A stretch of DNA of 10,128 nt from Xanthobacteraceae bacterium (GCA_030648135.1 JAUSIF010000062.1:1-10128), one strand, 5' to 3'; positions 1 to 6,804 are shown, counted from the first letter of the stretch. Notes: generated by a model not told the origin, from the letters alone. Numbers and translations: made by a program.

Positions 1-548
1 TGATAGGCAGGATTTGCGTAAAAAAGCGCTGCGTAATTCATTTTAAAAGATACCAGTCTCGGATCGTGATGATAGATGCGCCGGTGGGGCTCGTTCACCA
101 GAAAATCATAAATAACCAGATGCCCGCCTTCAGCTAGCACCCGGTCGCCTTCCGCGACGATACGAAAAAGATCATGGCGGTCGCATAGATAAAGACAGAA
201 GCCGTAAATCAGGAGATCGAAGCGACCGTCAGCAAAAGACAGCGTGTCGGCGGTACCGCGTCTGAGCTCGAGCGCCGGAAAGCGCCGGCGACCGTCCGTG
301 ATTGCCTCCTCGGACGGATCGATGCCAGTTCCTTTCGCACCGTATTCTCGCGCGAGCAAATCAAGCCGCCAGCCATTTGCGCAGCCTACTTCTAAAATAT
401 CTCTCGGCCGCACTGAAAGCTCCTTGATCGACATCAAGACTGGATCGGATTTGTCCTTCACGGTTTTCTCGATGGCCATGCGGTTGCGCGCAAACCACGC
501 ATCGCCTTCACCACTTATAAAAATTTTCTTTTGTTCTTCGTCAGACAA
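1..548 (-). CDS. Class I SAM-dependent methyltransferase (partial, 3' end off window)
   Basis: The visible 182 residues form a Rossmann-fold methyltransferase of the Methyltransf_11/23 kind, probably acting on a surface sugar or a biosynthetic intermediate. The SAM-binding motif I is ILEVGCANGW (about residues 51-60), followed by the acidic end of strand 2 in GTGIDPSEEA (about 72-81). Later come FDLLIYGF and LAEGGHLVIYDF, the usual motif II/III positions. The opening MSDEEQKKIFISGEGDAWF with a following RN resembles methyltransferases of polysaccharide clusters. The only start between the in-frame TGA at 567-569 and the conserved N-terminus is TTG at 546-548, with GGAGG 11 bases upstream (560-564). 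It lies 45 bp after pseB on the same strand, so the two are probably co-transcribed. The C-terminus is missing at the left edge. GC is low near the edge. The family call is firm; the acceptor substrate is unknown. Confidence 0.85.
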   Translation of the reverse strand, partial: MSDEEQKKIFISGEGDAWFARNRMAIEKTVKDKSDPVLMSIKELSVRPRDILEVGCANGWRLDLLAREYGAKGTGIDPSEEAITDGRRRFPALELRRGTADTLSFADGRFDLLIYGFCLYLCDRHDLFRIVAEGDRVLAEGGHLVIYDFLVNEPHRRIYHHDPRLVSFKMNYAALFYANPAY

Positions 549-593
549 AACTAGCTTTGCCTCCGCTCAACGCCTGCAGAGTGAGCCCTCTCC

Positions 594-1640
594 TCACACC
601 ACCTTGCTCTTGATAAGCCCAGCCAGCGTTTTGGCATCAAGCCATTCCTTGTTGTGGTCAGAGGAATAGCGAAAGCCATCTTCGACTGGCTTGGCGCCGA
701 GCTTGTCGAGATGGTCGCGCTTCCAGCCCCCGATCGGCGGACAAACCGCATAGCGATCCTCGAGCTCGACGGTCATGCGCGCGTCGTCCTCGGTGATCAT
801 CACCTCGTGCAGCTTCTCGCCGGGTCGGATCCCGACGATTTCGTGCTGCAGGTTGGGCGCGATCGTGTTCGCGAGATCAATGATTCGCATCGAGGGAATC
901 TTGGGCACGAAGATCTCGCCGCCCCGCATCAGCGCGAGCGATGACAAAACGAAGGCAACGCCCTGCTCTAACGTGATCCAGAAACGCGTCATGCGCGGAT
1001 CGGTAATCGGCAGCCTTTTCACGCCCTTTCGAAGCAGATCCTCGAACAGCGGAACTACCGAGCCGCGCGATCCAATCACGTTGCCATAGCGCACGACCGC
1101 AAAGCGCGTGCCATGGGTGCCGGAAAGATTGTTTGCAGCCACCATGATCTTGTCGGAGGCGAGCTTGGAGGCGCCATAAAGATTGATCGGATTCGTCGCC
1201 TTGTCCGTCGACAGGGCTAGAACCCGCTTTACGCCGCATCGCAACGCTGCTTTCACAACGTTTTCTGCGCCGTACACGTTAGTGAGAATGCATTCAAACG
1301 GGTTGTATTCGGCAATAGGTATGATCTTGAGCGCTGCCGCGTGCACAACGATATCCACATCGCGCATGGCGAGTTCGAGCCGCGATAGGTCGCGTACATC
1401 GCCAATAAAAAAGCGTAAGAGTTCGAAATACTTAGGCAGCGCGTCCTTAAGTTCCCGCGCCATCGCATCCTGTTTTTGTTCGTCGCGCGAAAAAACGATG
1501 AGCCGGCGCGGCGGCTTGCCCGATAAGACGTTGCGGACGAAGGCGCGACCGAATGAACCGGTCCCGCCGGTTATGAGAATCGAGGCGTCCGTAAGATCGG
1601 ACGCCGGGTGATCGAAGGTGCGATAGGAGGCTTTGGACAT
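594..1640 (-). CDS. pseB: UDP-N-acetylglucosamine 4,6-dehydratase (inverting), PseB/FlaA1 type
   Basis: This short-chain dehydrogenase/reductase converts UDP-GlcNAc to the 4-keto-6-deoxy-L-arabino sugar, the first step towards pseudaminic acid and related sugars used on flagellin or surface polysaccharide. The product is a soluble cytoplasmic protein of 348 residues, close to the family norm. Visible motifs are the NAD(P) loop GGTGSFG (25-31), RFFIGDVRD (77-84), HAAALK (100-105), AEYNPFE (110-116), the catalytic-site STDK (144-147) and YGASK (155-159), then RYGNVIGSRGSV, MTRFWITLEQGV and IRPGEKLHE. Position 106-108 reads IIP where I recall QVP in typical PseB. I chose ATG at 1640 because homology begins about 18 residues later; the frame stays open to an ATG at 1751, but those 37 residues look unconserved and the extra bases abut the PATR fragment. 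Neither start has a good Shine-Dalgarno. Family call is strong; pseudaminate as the final product is inference, since no other pse genes are in view. Confidence 0.9.
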   Translation of the reverse strand: MSKASYRTFDHPASDLTDASILITGGTGSFGRAFVRNVLSGKPPRRLIVFSRDEQKQDAMARELKDALPKYFELLRFFIGDVRDLSRLELAMRDVDIVVHAAALKIIPIAEYNPFECILTNVYGAENVVKAALRCGVKRVLALSTDKATNPINLYGASKLASDKIMVAANNLSGTHGTRFAVVRYGNVIGSRGSVVPLFEDLLRKGVKRLPITDPRMTRFWITLEQGVAFVLSSLALMRGGEIFVPKIPSMRIIDLANTIAPNLQHEIVGIRPGEKLHEVMITEDDARMTVELEDRYAVCPPIGGWKRDHLDKLGAKPVEDGFRYSSDHNKEWLDAKTLAGLIKSKVV

Positions 1641-1745
1641 GTGGAGGCGGTGCAAGGGGGTTAGGCGCGGAATGCAAGAGAGACTACCAGCCTTTCGTAT
1701 AACCTCGAACACTAGAATCGACCAGCGCCAGAGGGCGCGGGGACT

Positions 1746-1916
1746 TACCATCTTGGTTCGAGCGCGTTCACCGTCGGCAGCAATAATCTCAGCACTGAGG
1801 TGAGCGGAGTCATTGCCGACGGAGGATTTTATGGAGGCGCAGGTGGCTCATTGATCAAGGTTGGCACGGGCACGCTGATGTTGTCAGGACACGCTTGGTT
1901 TAGGTCCAAGCCTTGA
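1746..1916 (+). pseudogene. Remnant of an autotransporter-associated beta-strand (PATR) repeat
   Basis: Reading the plus strand in the frame of 1755 gives GSSAFTVGSNNLSTEVSG, then VIADGG, a glycine-rich stretch, and GGSLIKVGTGTLMLSG, before drifting into HAWFRSKP and a TGA at 1914-1916. The KVGTGTLxLSG core with a preceding TVGxNNLSTxVSGVIxDGG strand is the signature of passenger-domain repeats in type V autotransporter adhesins. Only one repeat survives. There is no start codon (the frame is closed by TAG at 1713-1715), no signal peptide and no beta-barrel domain, and the usual continuation after LSG (AN-x-YTG) is lost. It is a relic of a large adhesin gene deleted or rearranged here. The left end of homology is uncertain by about 15 bases and lies roughly 105-115 bp from the pseB start, so a rearrangement junction probably sits between them. 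The motif match is by recall, without a profile search. Confidence 0.72.
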
Positions 1917-1983
1917 TTTCCTCCAAAATACGTCGAAATGGCGGTTCCGGGGTGAGGCACATGGTTCGATAGGTAGCCACGAA

Positions 1984-2018
1984 GGGGAGCCACTCCCCCT
2001 CCCCCTCCCCAAAAAAAA
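1984..2018. repeat. Small hairpin running into a C5-T-C5-T-C4-A8 low-complexity tract
   Basis: GGGGAG (1984-1989) and CTCCCC (1993-1998) are exact inverted repeats around a 3-base CCA loop. They run into a tract of C5, T, C5, T, C4 and A8 (1995-2018). There is no T-run after the stem on the plus strand, and on the minus strand the T-run comes before the stem, so it is not a normal intrinsic terminator in either direction. Homopolymers of this length are prone to slippage. Confidence 0.6.
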
Positions 2019-2065
2019 CCAAGCAATATCAATGGGCTGTCTAGGGGGCCATGGCATGATGTCCG

Positions 2066-2077
2066 CCTCGGCCGAGG
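2066..2077. promoter_or_regulatory. 12-bp perfect palindrome, possible operator
   Basis: CCTCGGCCGAGG is a perfect 12-bp palindrome about 95 bp before the first gene of the 2-oxoacid oxidoreductase operon. A second palindrome, GCCATGGC, lies at 2048-2055. Position and symmetry suit a binding site for a dimeric regulator, but GC-rich palindromes also occur by chance in high-GC genomes and I match it to no known regulator. Confidence 0.2.
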
Positions 2078-2171
2078 TCGGAATTGCGCTACGTCAAAGC
2101 GGTGTCGTGCGCGATCGGTCTATGGTTTCGACAATACAGGGTAGTGCTGCGGCACAACCGGGAACCCATCG

Positions 2172-2750
2172 ATGTTTCAGATCCGCATCCACGGGCGTGG
2201 AGGCCAAGGCGTCGTCACGGCGGCGGAGCTGCTCTCCGTCGCGGCGTTCATCGAGGATCAGCACGCCCAGGCTTTTCCAAGCTTCGGCTCCGAGCGCATG
2301 GGCGCTCCGGTCGTCTCCTTCTGTCGGATCGATAGCAAGGAAATCCGGCTGCGCGAGCCCGTCCTGGAGCCCGATGCGCTGATCGTCCAGGACGCGACGC
2401 TGTTCAAAGCCGTCGACGTGTTCCATGGCCTCAAGGATGGTGGCTATCTTCTCGTCAATACCAACAAGAGCTTTGGCGAACTCCATCTCGATTCGGTCGT
2501 GGCGAAGCTCCCGGCGGGCCATATTGTGACGGTGCCCGCGACCGAACTCGCGCTCAAGCACATCGGCCGGCCGGTGCCGAATGCGGCCCTGCTCGGAGCT
2601 TTTGCGGCCTTGACCGGAACGGTCCGCCTCGACTCGGTCGCCAAGGCCATCCATGAGGCATTCCCCGGAAAGATCGGCGACGCCAACGTCGCCGCCGCCA
2701 CCGAGGCGCATAACGCCGTCGCCGCCGCCCGCGTCAGAACGGCGGCGTGA
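2172..2750 (+). CDS. porG: 2-oxoacid:acceptor oxidoreductase, gamma subunit
   Basis: This is the gamma subunit (POR gamma fold, PorC/PorG/PadE family) of a TPP- and CoA-dependent 2-oxoacid oxidoreductase. In this enzyme class the gamma domain belongs to the CoA-handling part. It has 192 residues, the usual size for a free-standing gamma subunit. The N-terminus carries the family hallmark HGRGGQGVVTAAELL (7-21). It is followed by FPSFGSERMGAPVVSF (35-50), with the conserved R-x-GAPV element, then VPNAALLGAF and the C-terminal helix region KIGDANVAAATEA. The ATG at 2172 sits at the conserved N-terminus; only a weak GGGA lies upstream (about 2160-2163). It is the first gene of a four-gene operon, and its TGA overlaps the Shine-Dalgarno of the alpha gene. 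Family assignment is strong. The symbol is by family only, since the substrate (pyruvate, phenylglyoxylate or another 2-oxoacid) cannot be told from this subunit. Confidence 0.9.
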   Translation: MFQIRIHGRGGQGVVTAAELLSVAAFIEDQHAQAFPSFGSERMGAPVVSFCRIDSKEIRLREPVLEPDALIVQDATLFKAVDVFHGLKDGGYLLVNTNKSFGELHLDSVVAKLPAGHIVTVPATELALKHIGRPVPNAALLGAFAALTGTVRLDSVAKAIHEAFPGKIGDANVAAATEAHNAVAAARVRTAA

Positions 2751-2760
2751 GGAGTATCCG

Positions 2761-4026
2761 ATGCTGAAGCAGATCGAAGGCTCCTACGCCATGGCCGAGG
2801 CGATCGCGCTGTGCCGCCCCGAGGTCGTGTGCGCCTATCCCATCACCCCGCAGACCCATATCGTCGAGGGGATCGGCGAGCTCGTCCGCGAGGGTAAGCT
2901 CGCGCGCTGCGAATTCATCAATGTCGAAAGCGAATTTGCCGCGCTGTCGGTGGCGATCGGCGCTTCCGCGGCGGGCGCGCGCGCCTATACCGCGACTTCG
3001 AGCCAGGGCCTCCTGTTCATGGCGGAAGCCGTCTACAACGCGGCCGGCCTCGGCTTGCCGATCGTGATGACGCTCGGCAATCGGGCGATCGGCGCTCCGA
3101 TCAATATCTGGAACGACCACTCCGATGCGATGTCGATGCGCGACGCGGGCTGGATGCAGCTGTTTGCCGAGACCAACCAGGAGGCCGTCGATCTTCACAT
3201 TCAAGCGTTCCGGCTCGCCGAAGAACTGTCGATGCCGGTGATGGTATGCGTCGACGGCTTCATCCTCACCCATGCGGTCGAACGCATCGAAATCCCTTCC
3301 CAGGAGGACGTCGATGCATTCCTCCCGCCCTATGACCCGGTGCAAGTGCTCGATCCGCGCGAACCGGTTTCCATCGGCGCCATGGTCGGACCCGACGCCT
3401 TCACCGAGGTGCGCTTCCTGCAACACTACAAGCAGCAGCAAGCCCTGAGCCTGCTGCCCAAGTTTGCCGCCGAATACGAGGCCCGCTTCGGCCGCGCAGC
3501 GGGTGGCCTATTGCGGACCTACAAGGCGGACGATGCCGAGCTCCTGGTCGTCGCCATGGGCTCGGTCAATGGCACCATCAAGGACACGATCGATGAGATG
3601 CGCGCGGAATCGATCAAGATCGGTCTTGTCACCCTGGTCTCCTATCGGCCGTTTCCGACCGCGGCGCTGCGTGCGGCGCTCGCCAACGCCAAGGACGTCG
3701 TGGTGATCGAGAAGAGCTTTGCCGTCGGAATCGGCGGTCAACTCGCCAACAACGTCGACCAGGCGCTGCGCAACATGACCGTGGCGCCGCGCGTGCACTC
3801 GGTCGTGGCGGGCCTCGGCGGCCGGCCGATCACCCGCGCCGCGCTGCACCGGGTGTTCCGGCAGGCCGTGATCCAACCTTGGGAAGCCACCCATTTCCTC
3901 GATCTCAACGAACGCATCGTCGCCGCTGAAATCCATCGCACGCGCAAGAAGCGCCGCTCCGGCCCGACCGCGGAGAACATTCTGAAGCGTCTGGCGAGCG
4001 AAAGCAGCTTCGTGCCGGCGGAGTGA
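2761..4026 (+). CDS. porA: 2-oxoacid:acceptor oxidoreductase, alpha subunit (pyruvate/phenylglyoxylate type)
   Basis: The alpha subunit shares the TPP site with beta and binds the 2-oxoacid. The 421-residue protein is of normal length. It shows YPITPQT (26-32), VESEFAALSVAIGASAAGA (55-73), YTATSSQGLLFMAEA (76-90) and NRAIGAPINIWNDHSDAM (107-124). By comparison with Desulfovibrio africanus PFOR, Thr29, Glu58 and Arg108 fall at the positions of Thr31, Glu64 and Arg114, so the active site looks intact. The C-terminal third (from about residue 255) has the transketolase C-terminal-like ELLVVAMGS, VTLVSYRPFP and VVVIEKSFAVGIGGQL. GAGGAG (2749-2754), six bases before ATG 2761, decides this start over an earlier in-frame ATG at 2653 lying inside the gamma gene. 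The gap to gamma is 10 bp. The fold is of the PorA rather than the fused KorA type. Substrate remains open. Confidence 0.92.
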   Translation: MLKQIEGSYAMAEAIALCRPEVVCAYPITPQTHIVEGIGELVREGKLARCEFINVESEFAALSVAIGASAAGARAYTATSSQGLLFMAEAVYNAAGLGLPIVMTLGNRAIGAPINIWNDHSDAMSMRDAGWMQLFAETNQEAVDLHIQAFRLAEELSMPVMVCVDGFILTHAVERIEIPSQEDVDAFLPPYDPVQVLDPREPVSIGAMVGPDAFTEVRFLQHYKQQQALSLLPKFAAEYEARFGRAAGGLLRTYKADDAELLVVAMGSVNGTIKDTIDEMRAESIKIGLVTLVSYRPFPTAALRAALANAKDVVVIEKSFAVGIGGQLANNVDQALRNMTVAPRVHSVVAGLGGRPITRAALHRVFRQAVIQPWEATHFLDLNERIVAAEIHRTRKKRRSGPTAENILKRLASESSFVPAE

Positions 4027-4036
4027 AGGGACCGTG

Positions 4037-5047
4037 ATGAACGAGATCACCCAGAAGCTGAAGTTCTATCAGAAGGGCACGCACACCGTCGGCAACCGCT
4101 TGGTCTCCGAGCGCGATCGGTCGGTGCAGGCCTCGATCGATCGTTCCAACGCGCTCACCTGCGGCCACCGCGCCTGCCAGGGCTGCGGCGAGGCGCTGGG
4201 CGCGCGTTACGCCATCGACGCGGCGATGCGCGCGACCAACGACAACATCATCGCCGTCAATGCCACCGGCTGCCTCGAAGTGTTCACGACGCCCTATCCC
4301 GAGACCTCGTGGCAAGTGCCGTGGATGCACTCGTTGTTCGGCAACGCGGCCGCGGTCGCATCGGGCGTCGCTGCCGCGATGCGGGTCAAGAACCGCAGCG
4401 AGGTGCGCGCGATCGCGCAGGCCGGCGACGGCGGCACCACCGACATCGGATTCCAATGCCTGTCGGGCATGTTCGAGCGCAACGATGACGTGCTCTACAT
4501 CTGCTACGACAACGAAGGCTACATGAATACCGGGGTGCAACGGTCCTCGGCGACGCCGCCGGCCGCCCGCACCGCGACCACGCCGGCCGTGGGCGCCGAG
4601 CCCGGCAACGTCTTCGGTACGGGGAAAAGCCTGCCGAAGATCGCGATGGCGCACGGCATTCCCTACGTGGCGACCGCGACGGTCGCCGACCTGCTCGACC
4701 TCGAGCGCAAAGTGGCGAAGGCGATGTCGATCCACGGCGCCCGCTACATCCACATCCACGTTCCCTGCCCGCTCGGCTGGGGCTCAGCCAGTCACGACAC
4801 CATCAGGCTGGCGCGGCTCGCGGTCGAAAGCGGCTTTTTTCCGATGTTCGAGGCGGAGTGGGGAAAACTGACCGCGAGCCGGAAGATCCGCCGCAAGGTG
4901 CCGGTCGAGGAATACCTGAAGCTGCAGCGCCGCTTCGCGCATCTGTTCAAGAATGGCCGGACCGACCCGCGCGTCGCCCGGCTGCAGGCGATCTGCGATC
5001 GCAACATCGAAGAATATGACCTGATGCCGGCTGCGGTGGAGCCCTGA
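4037..5047 (+). CDS. porB: 2-oxoacid:acceptor oxidoreductase, beta subunit (TPP and [4Fe-4S])
   Basis: The beta subunit binds TPP-Mg and the proximal [4Fe-4S] cluster that takes electrons from the hydroxyethyl-TPP-like radical. The 336-residue protein keeps all expected ligands: Cys47 and Cys50 in ACQGCGE, Cys79 in NATGCLEVF and Cys244 in HVPCPLGW. The TPP motif is GDGGTTDIG (130-138), ending in YDNEGYMNTGVQRSSATP (157-174); Asn164 matches the Mg ligand in the PFOR motif SNTGGQ. The N-terminus is about 35 residues longer than the homologous core. GTG at 4034 and ATG at 4037 are both possible starts; AAGGGA (4026-4031), five bases before the ATG, favours 4037. The gene follows alpha by 10 bp, and the next gene starts one base after its TGA, so the subunits are almost certainly co-translated. 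Assignment to the family is firm. Confidence 0.92.
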   Translation: MNEITQKLKFYQKGTHTVGNRLVSERDRSVQASIDRSNALTCGHRACQGCGEALGARYAIDAAMRATNDNIIAVNATGCLEVFTTPYPETSWQVPWMHSLFGNAAAVASGVAAAMRVKNRSEVRAIAQAGDGGTTDIGFQCLSGMFERNDDVLYICYDNEGYMNTGVQRSSATPPAARTATTPAVGAEPGNVFGTGKSLPKIAMAHGIPYVATATVADLLDLERKVAKAMSIHGARYIHIHVPCPLGWGSASHDTIRLARLAVESGFFPMFEAEWGKLTASRKIRRKVPVEEYLKLQRRFAHLFKNGRTDPRVARLQAICDRNIEEYDLMPAAVEP

Positions 5048-5048
5048 A

Positions 5049-6674
5049 ATGGACCACCCCTTCGCGATCACGCTCGATACCGGCACCTCGCTCGCCAATC
5101 GCACCGGATCTTGGCGTAATTCTCGCCCGGAATACGTCGATCGCCTGCCGCCCTGCAACCATGCTTGCCCCGCCGGCGAGAACATCCAGGCTTGGTTGTT
5201 CGATGCCGAAAGCGGCAAATACGAAGCCGCCTGGCGCACGCTGACGCAAGACAATCCCATGCCGGCCGTCATGGGCCGCGTCTGCTACCATCCATGCGAA
5301 GGGGCGTGTAATCGCGCAGAGCTCGACGAGGCGGTGGGAATCAACTCGGTCGAGCGTTTCCTCGGCGACTACGCGCTCAAGCAGGGCTTCGCCTTCGTGC
5401 AGCCGGAACAGGAAACCGGCAAGAAGGTGCTCGTCATCGGAGCCGGCCCCTCGGGCCTGTCGGCGGCTTATCACTTGCGCCGCATGGGTCACGCGGTGAC
5501 GATCTACGAGGCCGGGCCGATGGCGGGCGGCATGATGCGTTTCGGCATCCCAAAATATCGCCTGCCGCGCGAGGTGCTCGACGCCGAGATCAAGCGCATC
5601 CTCGATTTGGGTATCGAGCTGCATCTGAATCGCAAGGTCGACGACGTGCGCGAGACCAAGGAGGCGGGCGGGTTCGACGCCGTGTTCCTCGCGGTCGGCG
5701 CGCACATTGCCAAGCGCGCGTATATCCCCGCCGGCGGTGCCGCACGCGTGCTCGACGCGGTCGCGGTGCTGCGCTCGATGGAGGGCGAGGAAAAGCCGCT
5801 GCTCGGCCGCCGTGTCGTCGTCTACGGCGGCGGCAATACCGCAATGGACGTCGCCCGCACCGCCAAGCGTTTAGGCGCGGAGGAAGCGATCGTCGTCTAT
5901 CGGCGCACGCGCAACCGCATGCCGGCCCGCGACTTCGAGATCGAAGAGGCGATCGAGGAAGGCGTGCTGATGAAATGGCTTTCGACCATCAAGCACGTCG
6001 GCGAGAGTGCGATCACGGTCGAGAAGATGGTGTTGGACGAGAAGGGCTTCCCGCAACCGACCGGCGAACTGGAGACGCTCGAAGCCGACTCGGTCATCCT
6101 CGCCCTCGGCCAGGACGTCGATCTGTCGCTGATCGAGAACGTATCCGGCATCGAGGTGAAGGACGGCGTCGTTCAAGTCGGCGGCAACATGATGACGGGC
6201 TTTGCCGGCGTGTTCGCCGGCGGCGACATGGTGCCGTCCGAGCGTACCGTCACGGTCGCGATCGGCCACGGCAAGAAGGCCGCACGCCACATCGACGGCT
6301 GGCTAAGAGGCGAGAATTACGCGGCTGCCTCGAAGCACGAGATCGCGAGCTTCGACAAGCTCAACACCTGGTACTACGAAGACGCGCCGAAAACCGTGCG
6401 ACCCATGCTTTCGATCGTGCGCCGGCGCTCGACTTTCGACGAAGTGCAGGGCGGTCTCGACGAAACCAACGCGCTCTACGAGGCGCGCCGCTGCCTTTCC
6501 TGCGGCAATTGCTTCGAATGCGACAATTGCTACGGTATGTGCCCAGACAACGCGGTCATCAAGCTCGGCGCGGGCATGCGTTTCATATTCAATCTTGACT
6601 ATTGCAAGGGCTGCGGGGTTTGCGCCGCCGAATGTCCGTGCGGCGCGATCAAGATGGTCCCGGAAACCATCTGA
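5049..6674 (+). CDS. NAD(P)-linked flavoprotein (GltD/PadH-like) fused to a 2x[4Fe-4S] ferredoxin domain
   Basis: This 541-residue subunit probably carries electrons between the oxidoreductase core and NAD(P). Domains in order: an N-terminal Fer4_20-like segment with CNHACP (Cys36, Cys40) and CYHPCEGAC (Cys79, 83, 87); an FAD Rossmann fold VLVIGAGPSGLSAAYHLRRMG (from about 127) with GGMMRFGIPKYRLP; an NAD(P) Rossmann fold VVVYGGGNTAMDVARTAKR (from about 256) and VVYRRTRNRMPA (282-293), the Arg-rich element often linked to NADPH; GVFAGGDM for FAD closure; and a C-terminal ferredoxin domain with Cys482, 485, 488, 491, 494, 498 and Cys519, 522, 525, 529, 531. The CxxC that precedes the Fer4_20 motif in classic GltD seems absent. 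The C-terminal part stands in for the separate delta (PorD/PadF) subunit, while the rest matches the glutamate-synthase-like subunit of phenylglyoxylate:NAD+ oxidoreductase. GGAG (5038-5041) is seven bases before the ATG, which lies one base after beta. Confidence 0.88.
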   Translation: MDHPFAITLDTGTSLANRTGSWRNSRPEYVDRLPPCNHACPAGENIQAWLFDAESGKYEAAWRTLTQDNPMPAVMGRVCYHPCEGACNRAELDEAVGINSVERFLGDYALKQGFAFVQPEQETGKKVLVIGAGPSGLSAAYHLRRMGHAVTIYEAGPMAGGMMRFGIPKYRLPREVLDAEIKRILDLGIELHLNRKVDDVRETKEAGGFDAVFLAVGAHIAKRAYIPAGGAARVLDAVAVLRSMEGEEKPLLGRRVVVYGGGNTAMDVARTAKRLGAEEAIVVYRRTRNRMPARDFEIEEAIEEGVLMKWLSTIKHVGESAITVEKMVLDEKGFPQPTGELETLEADSVILALGQDVDLSLIENVSGIEVKDGVVQVGGNMMTGFAGVFAGGDMVPSERTVTVAIGHGKKAARHIDGWLRGENYAAASKHEIASFDKLNTWYYEDAPKTVRPMLSIVRRRSTFDEVQGGLDETNALYEARRCLSCGNCFECDNCYGMCPDNAVIKLGAGMRFIFNLDYCKGCGVCAAECPCGAIKMVPETI

Positions 6675-6698
6675 CGCTAGTGCGCGATCAGCAAAAAG

Positions 6699-6725
6699 CC
6701 TGCCCCGGACTTGATCCGGGGTGGG
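6699..6725 (-). terminator. Hairpin, likely intrinsic terminator for the minus-strand operon (possibly bidirectional)
   Basis: CCCCGGA (6703-6709) and TCCGGGG (6715-6721) are perfect inverted repeats around the loop CTTGA. In RNA the stem extends to 11 pairs with G-U wobbles (6699-6709 with 6715-6725). Read on the minus strand, the stem is followed by GGCTTTTTGC (6690-6699), giving the classic stem plus T-run after the gene ending at 6912. On the plus strand only a TTTT about eight bases on (6732-6735) follows, so termination of the flavoprotein operon is less certain. The core is also of the CCCCGGA-loop-TCCGGGG kind that I recall as a dispersed palindrome in Hyphomicrobiales. Confidence 0.55.
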
Positions 6726-6739
6726 TACCGGTTTTGCGG

Positions 6740-6779
6740 ACGCAATCAAGCTTGCGCAGATTGCGTAGACTGATCTGCG
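6740..6779. repeat. Two overlapping, mutually exclusive inverted repeats
   Basis: ACGCAATC (6740-6747) pairs with GATTGCGT (6759-6766), and CGCAGAT (6755-6761) pairs with ATCTGCG (6773-6779). The bases GAT at 6759-6761 belong to both, so only one stem can form at a time. This can be read directly from the bases; a function is not known. Confidence 0.6.
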
Positions 6780-6804
6780 GCTCGCGCGCTAACTCATTCA
6801 TCTG

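Larger units (their letters stand above)
1917..2171. other. Intergenic stretch upstream of the por-type operon
   Basis: I see no protein-like reading frame in these 255 bases. The stretch must carry the promoter for the operon starting at 2172, but I could not pick out a convincing -35/-10 pair, a sigma-54 site or an FNR/ANR box. It holds a small GGGGAG/CTCCCC hairpin, a C- and A-rich tract and a 12-bp palindrome, listed separately. The base of the gap adjoins the autotransporter remnant, so part of it may be decayed coding sequence. Confidence 0.5.

Noticed and set aside
1641..1751. Longer N-terminus for PseB from ATG 1751
   Set aside because: Exceeds the family length, unconserved, and the DNA approaches the PATR relic; kept only as a less likely alternative.
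1862..1885. Sigma-54-like GGCACG...TTG
   Set aside because: The spacing between the GG and the downstream element is 12 rather than 10 bases, and it lies in the PATR coding remnant.
1984..2018. Intrinsic terminator at the GGGGAG/CTCCCC hairpin
   Set aside because: The stem is only 6 bp and no T-run follows it on either strand in the right order.
1829..2032. A 67-codon minus-strand frame upstream of pseB
   Set aside because: It is the antisense of the PATR relic and the C-rich tract; no motif and no ribosome-binding site seen.
2653..2760. Longer N-terminus for the alpha subunit
   Set aside because: These 36 codons overlap the end of the gamma gene, look like low-complexity Pro/Arg sequence, and GAGGAG is placed for ATG 2761.
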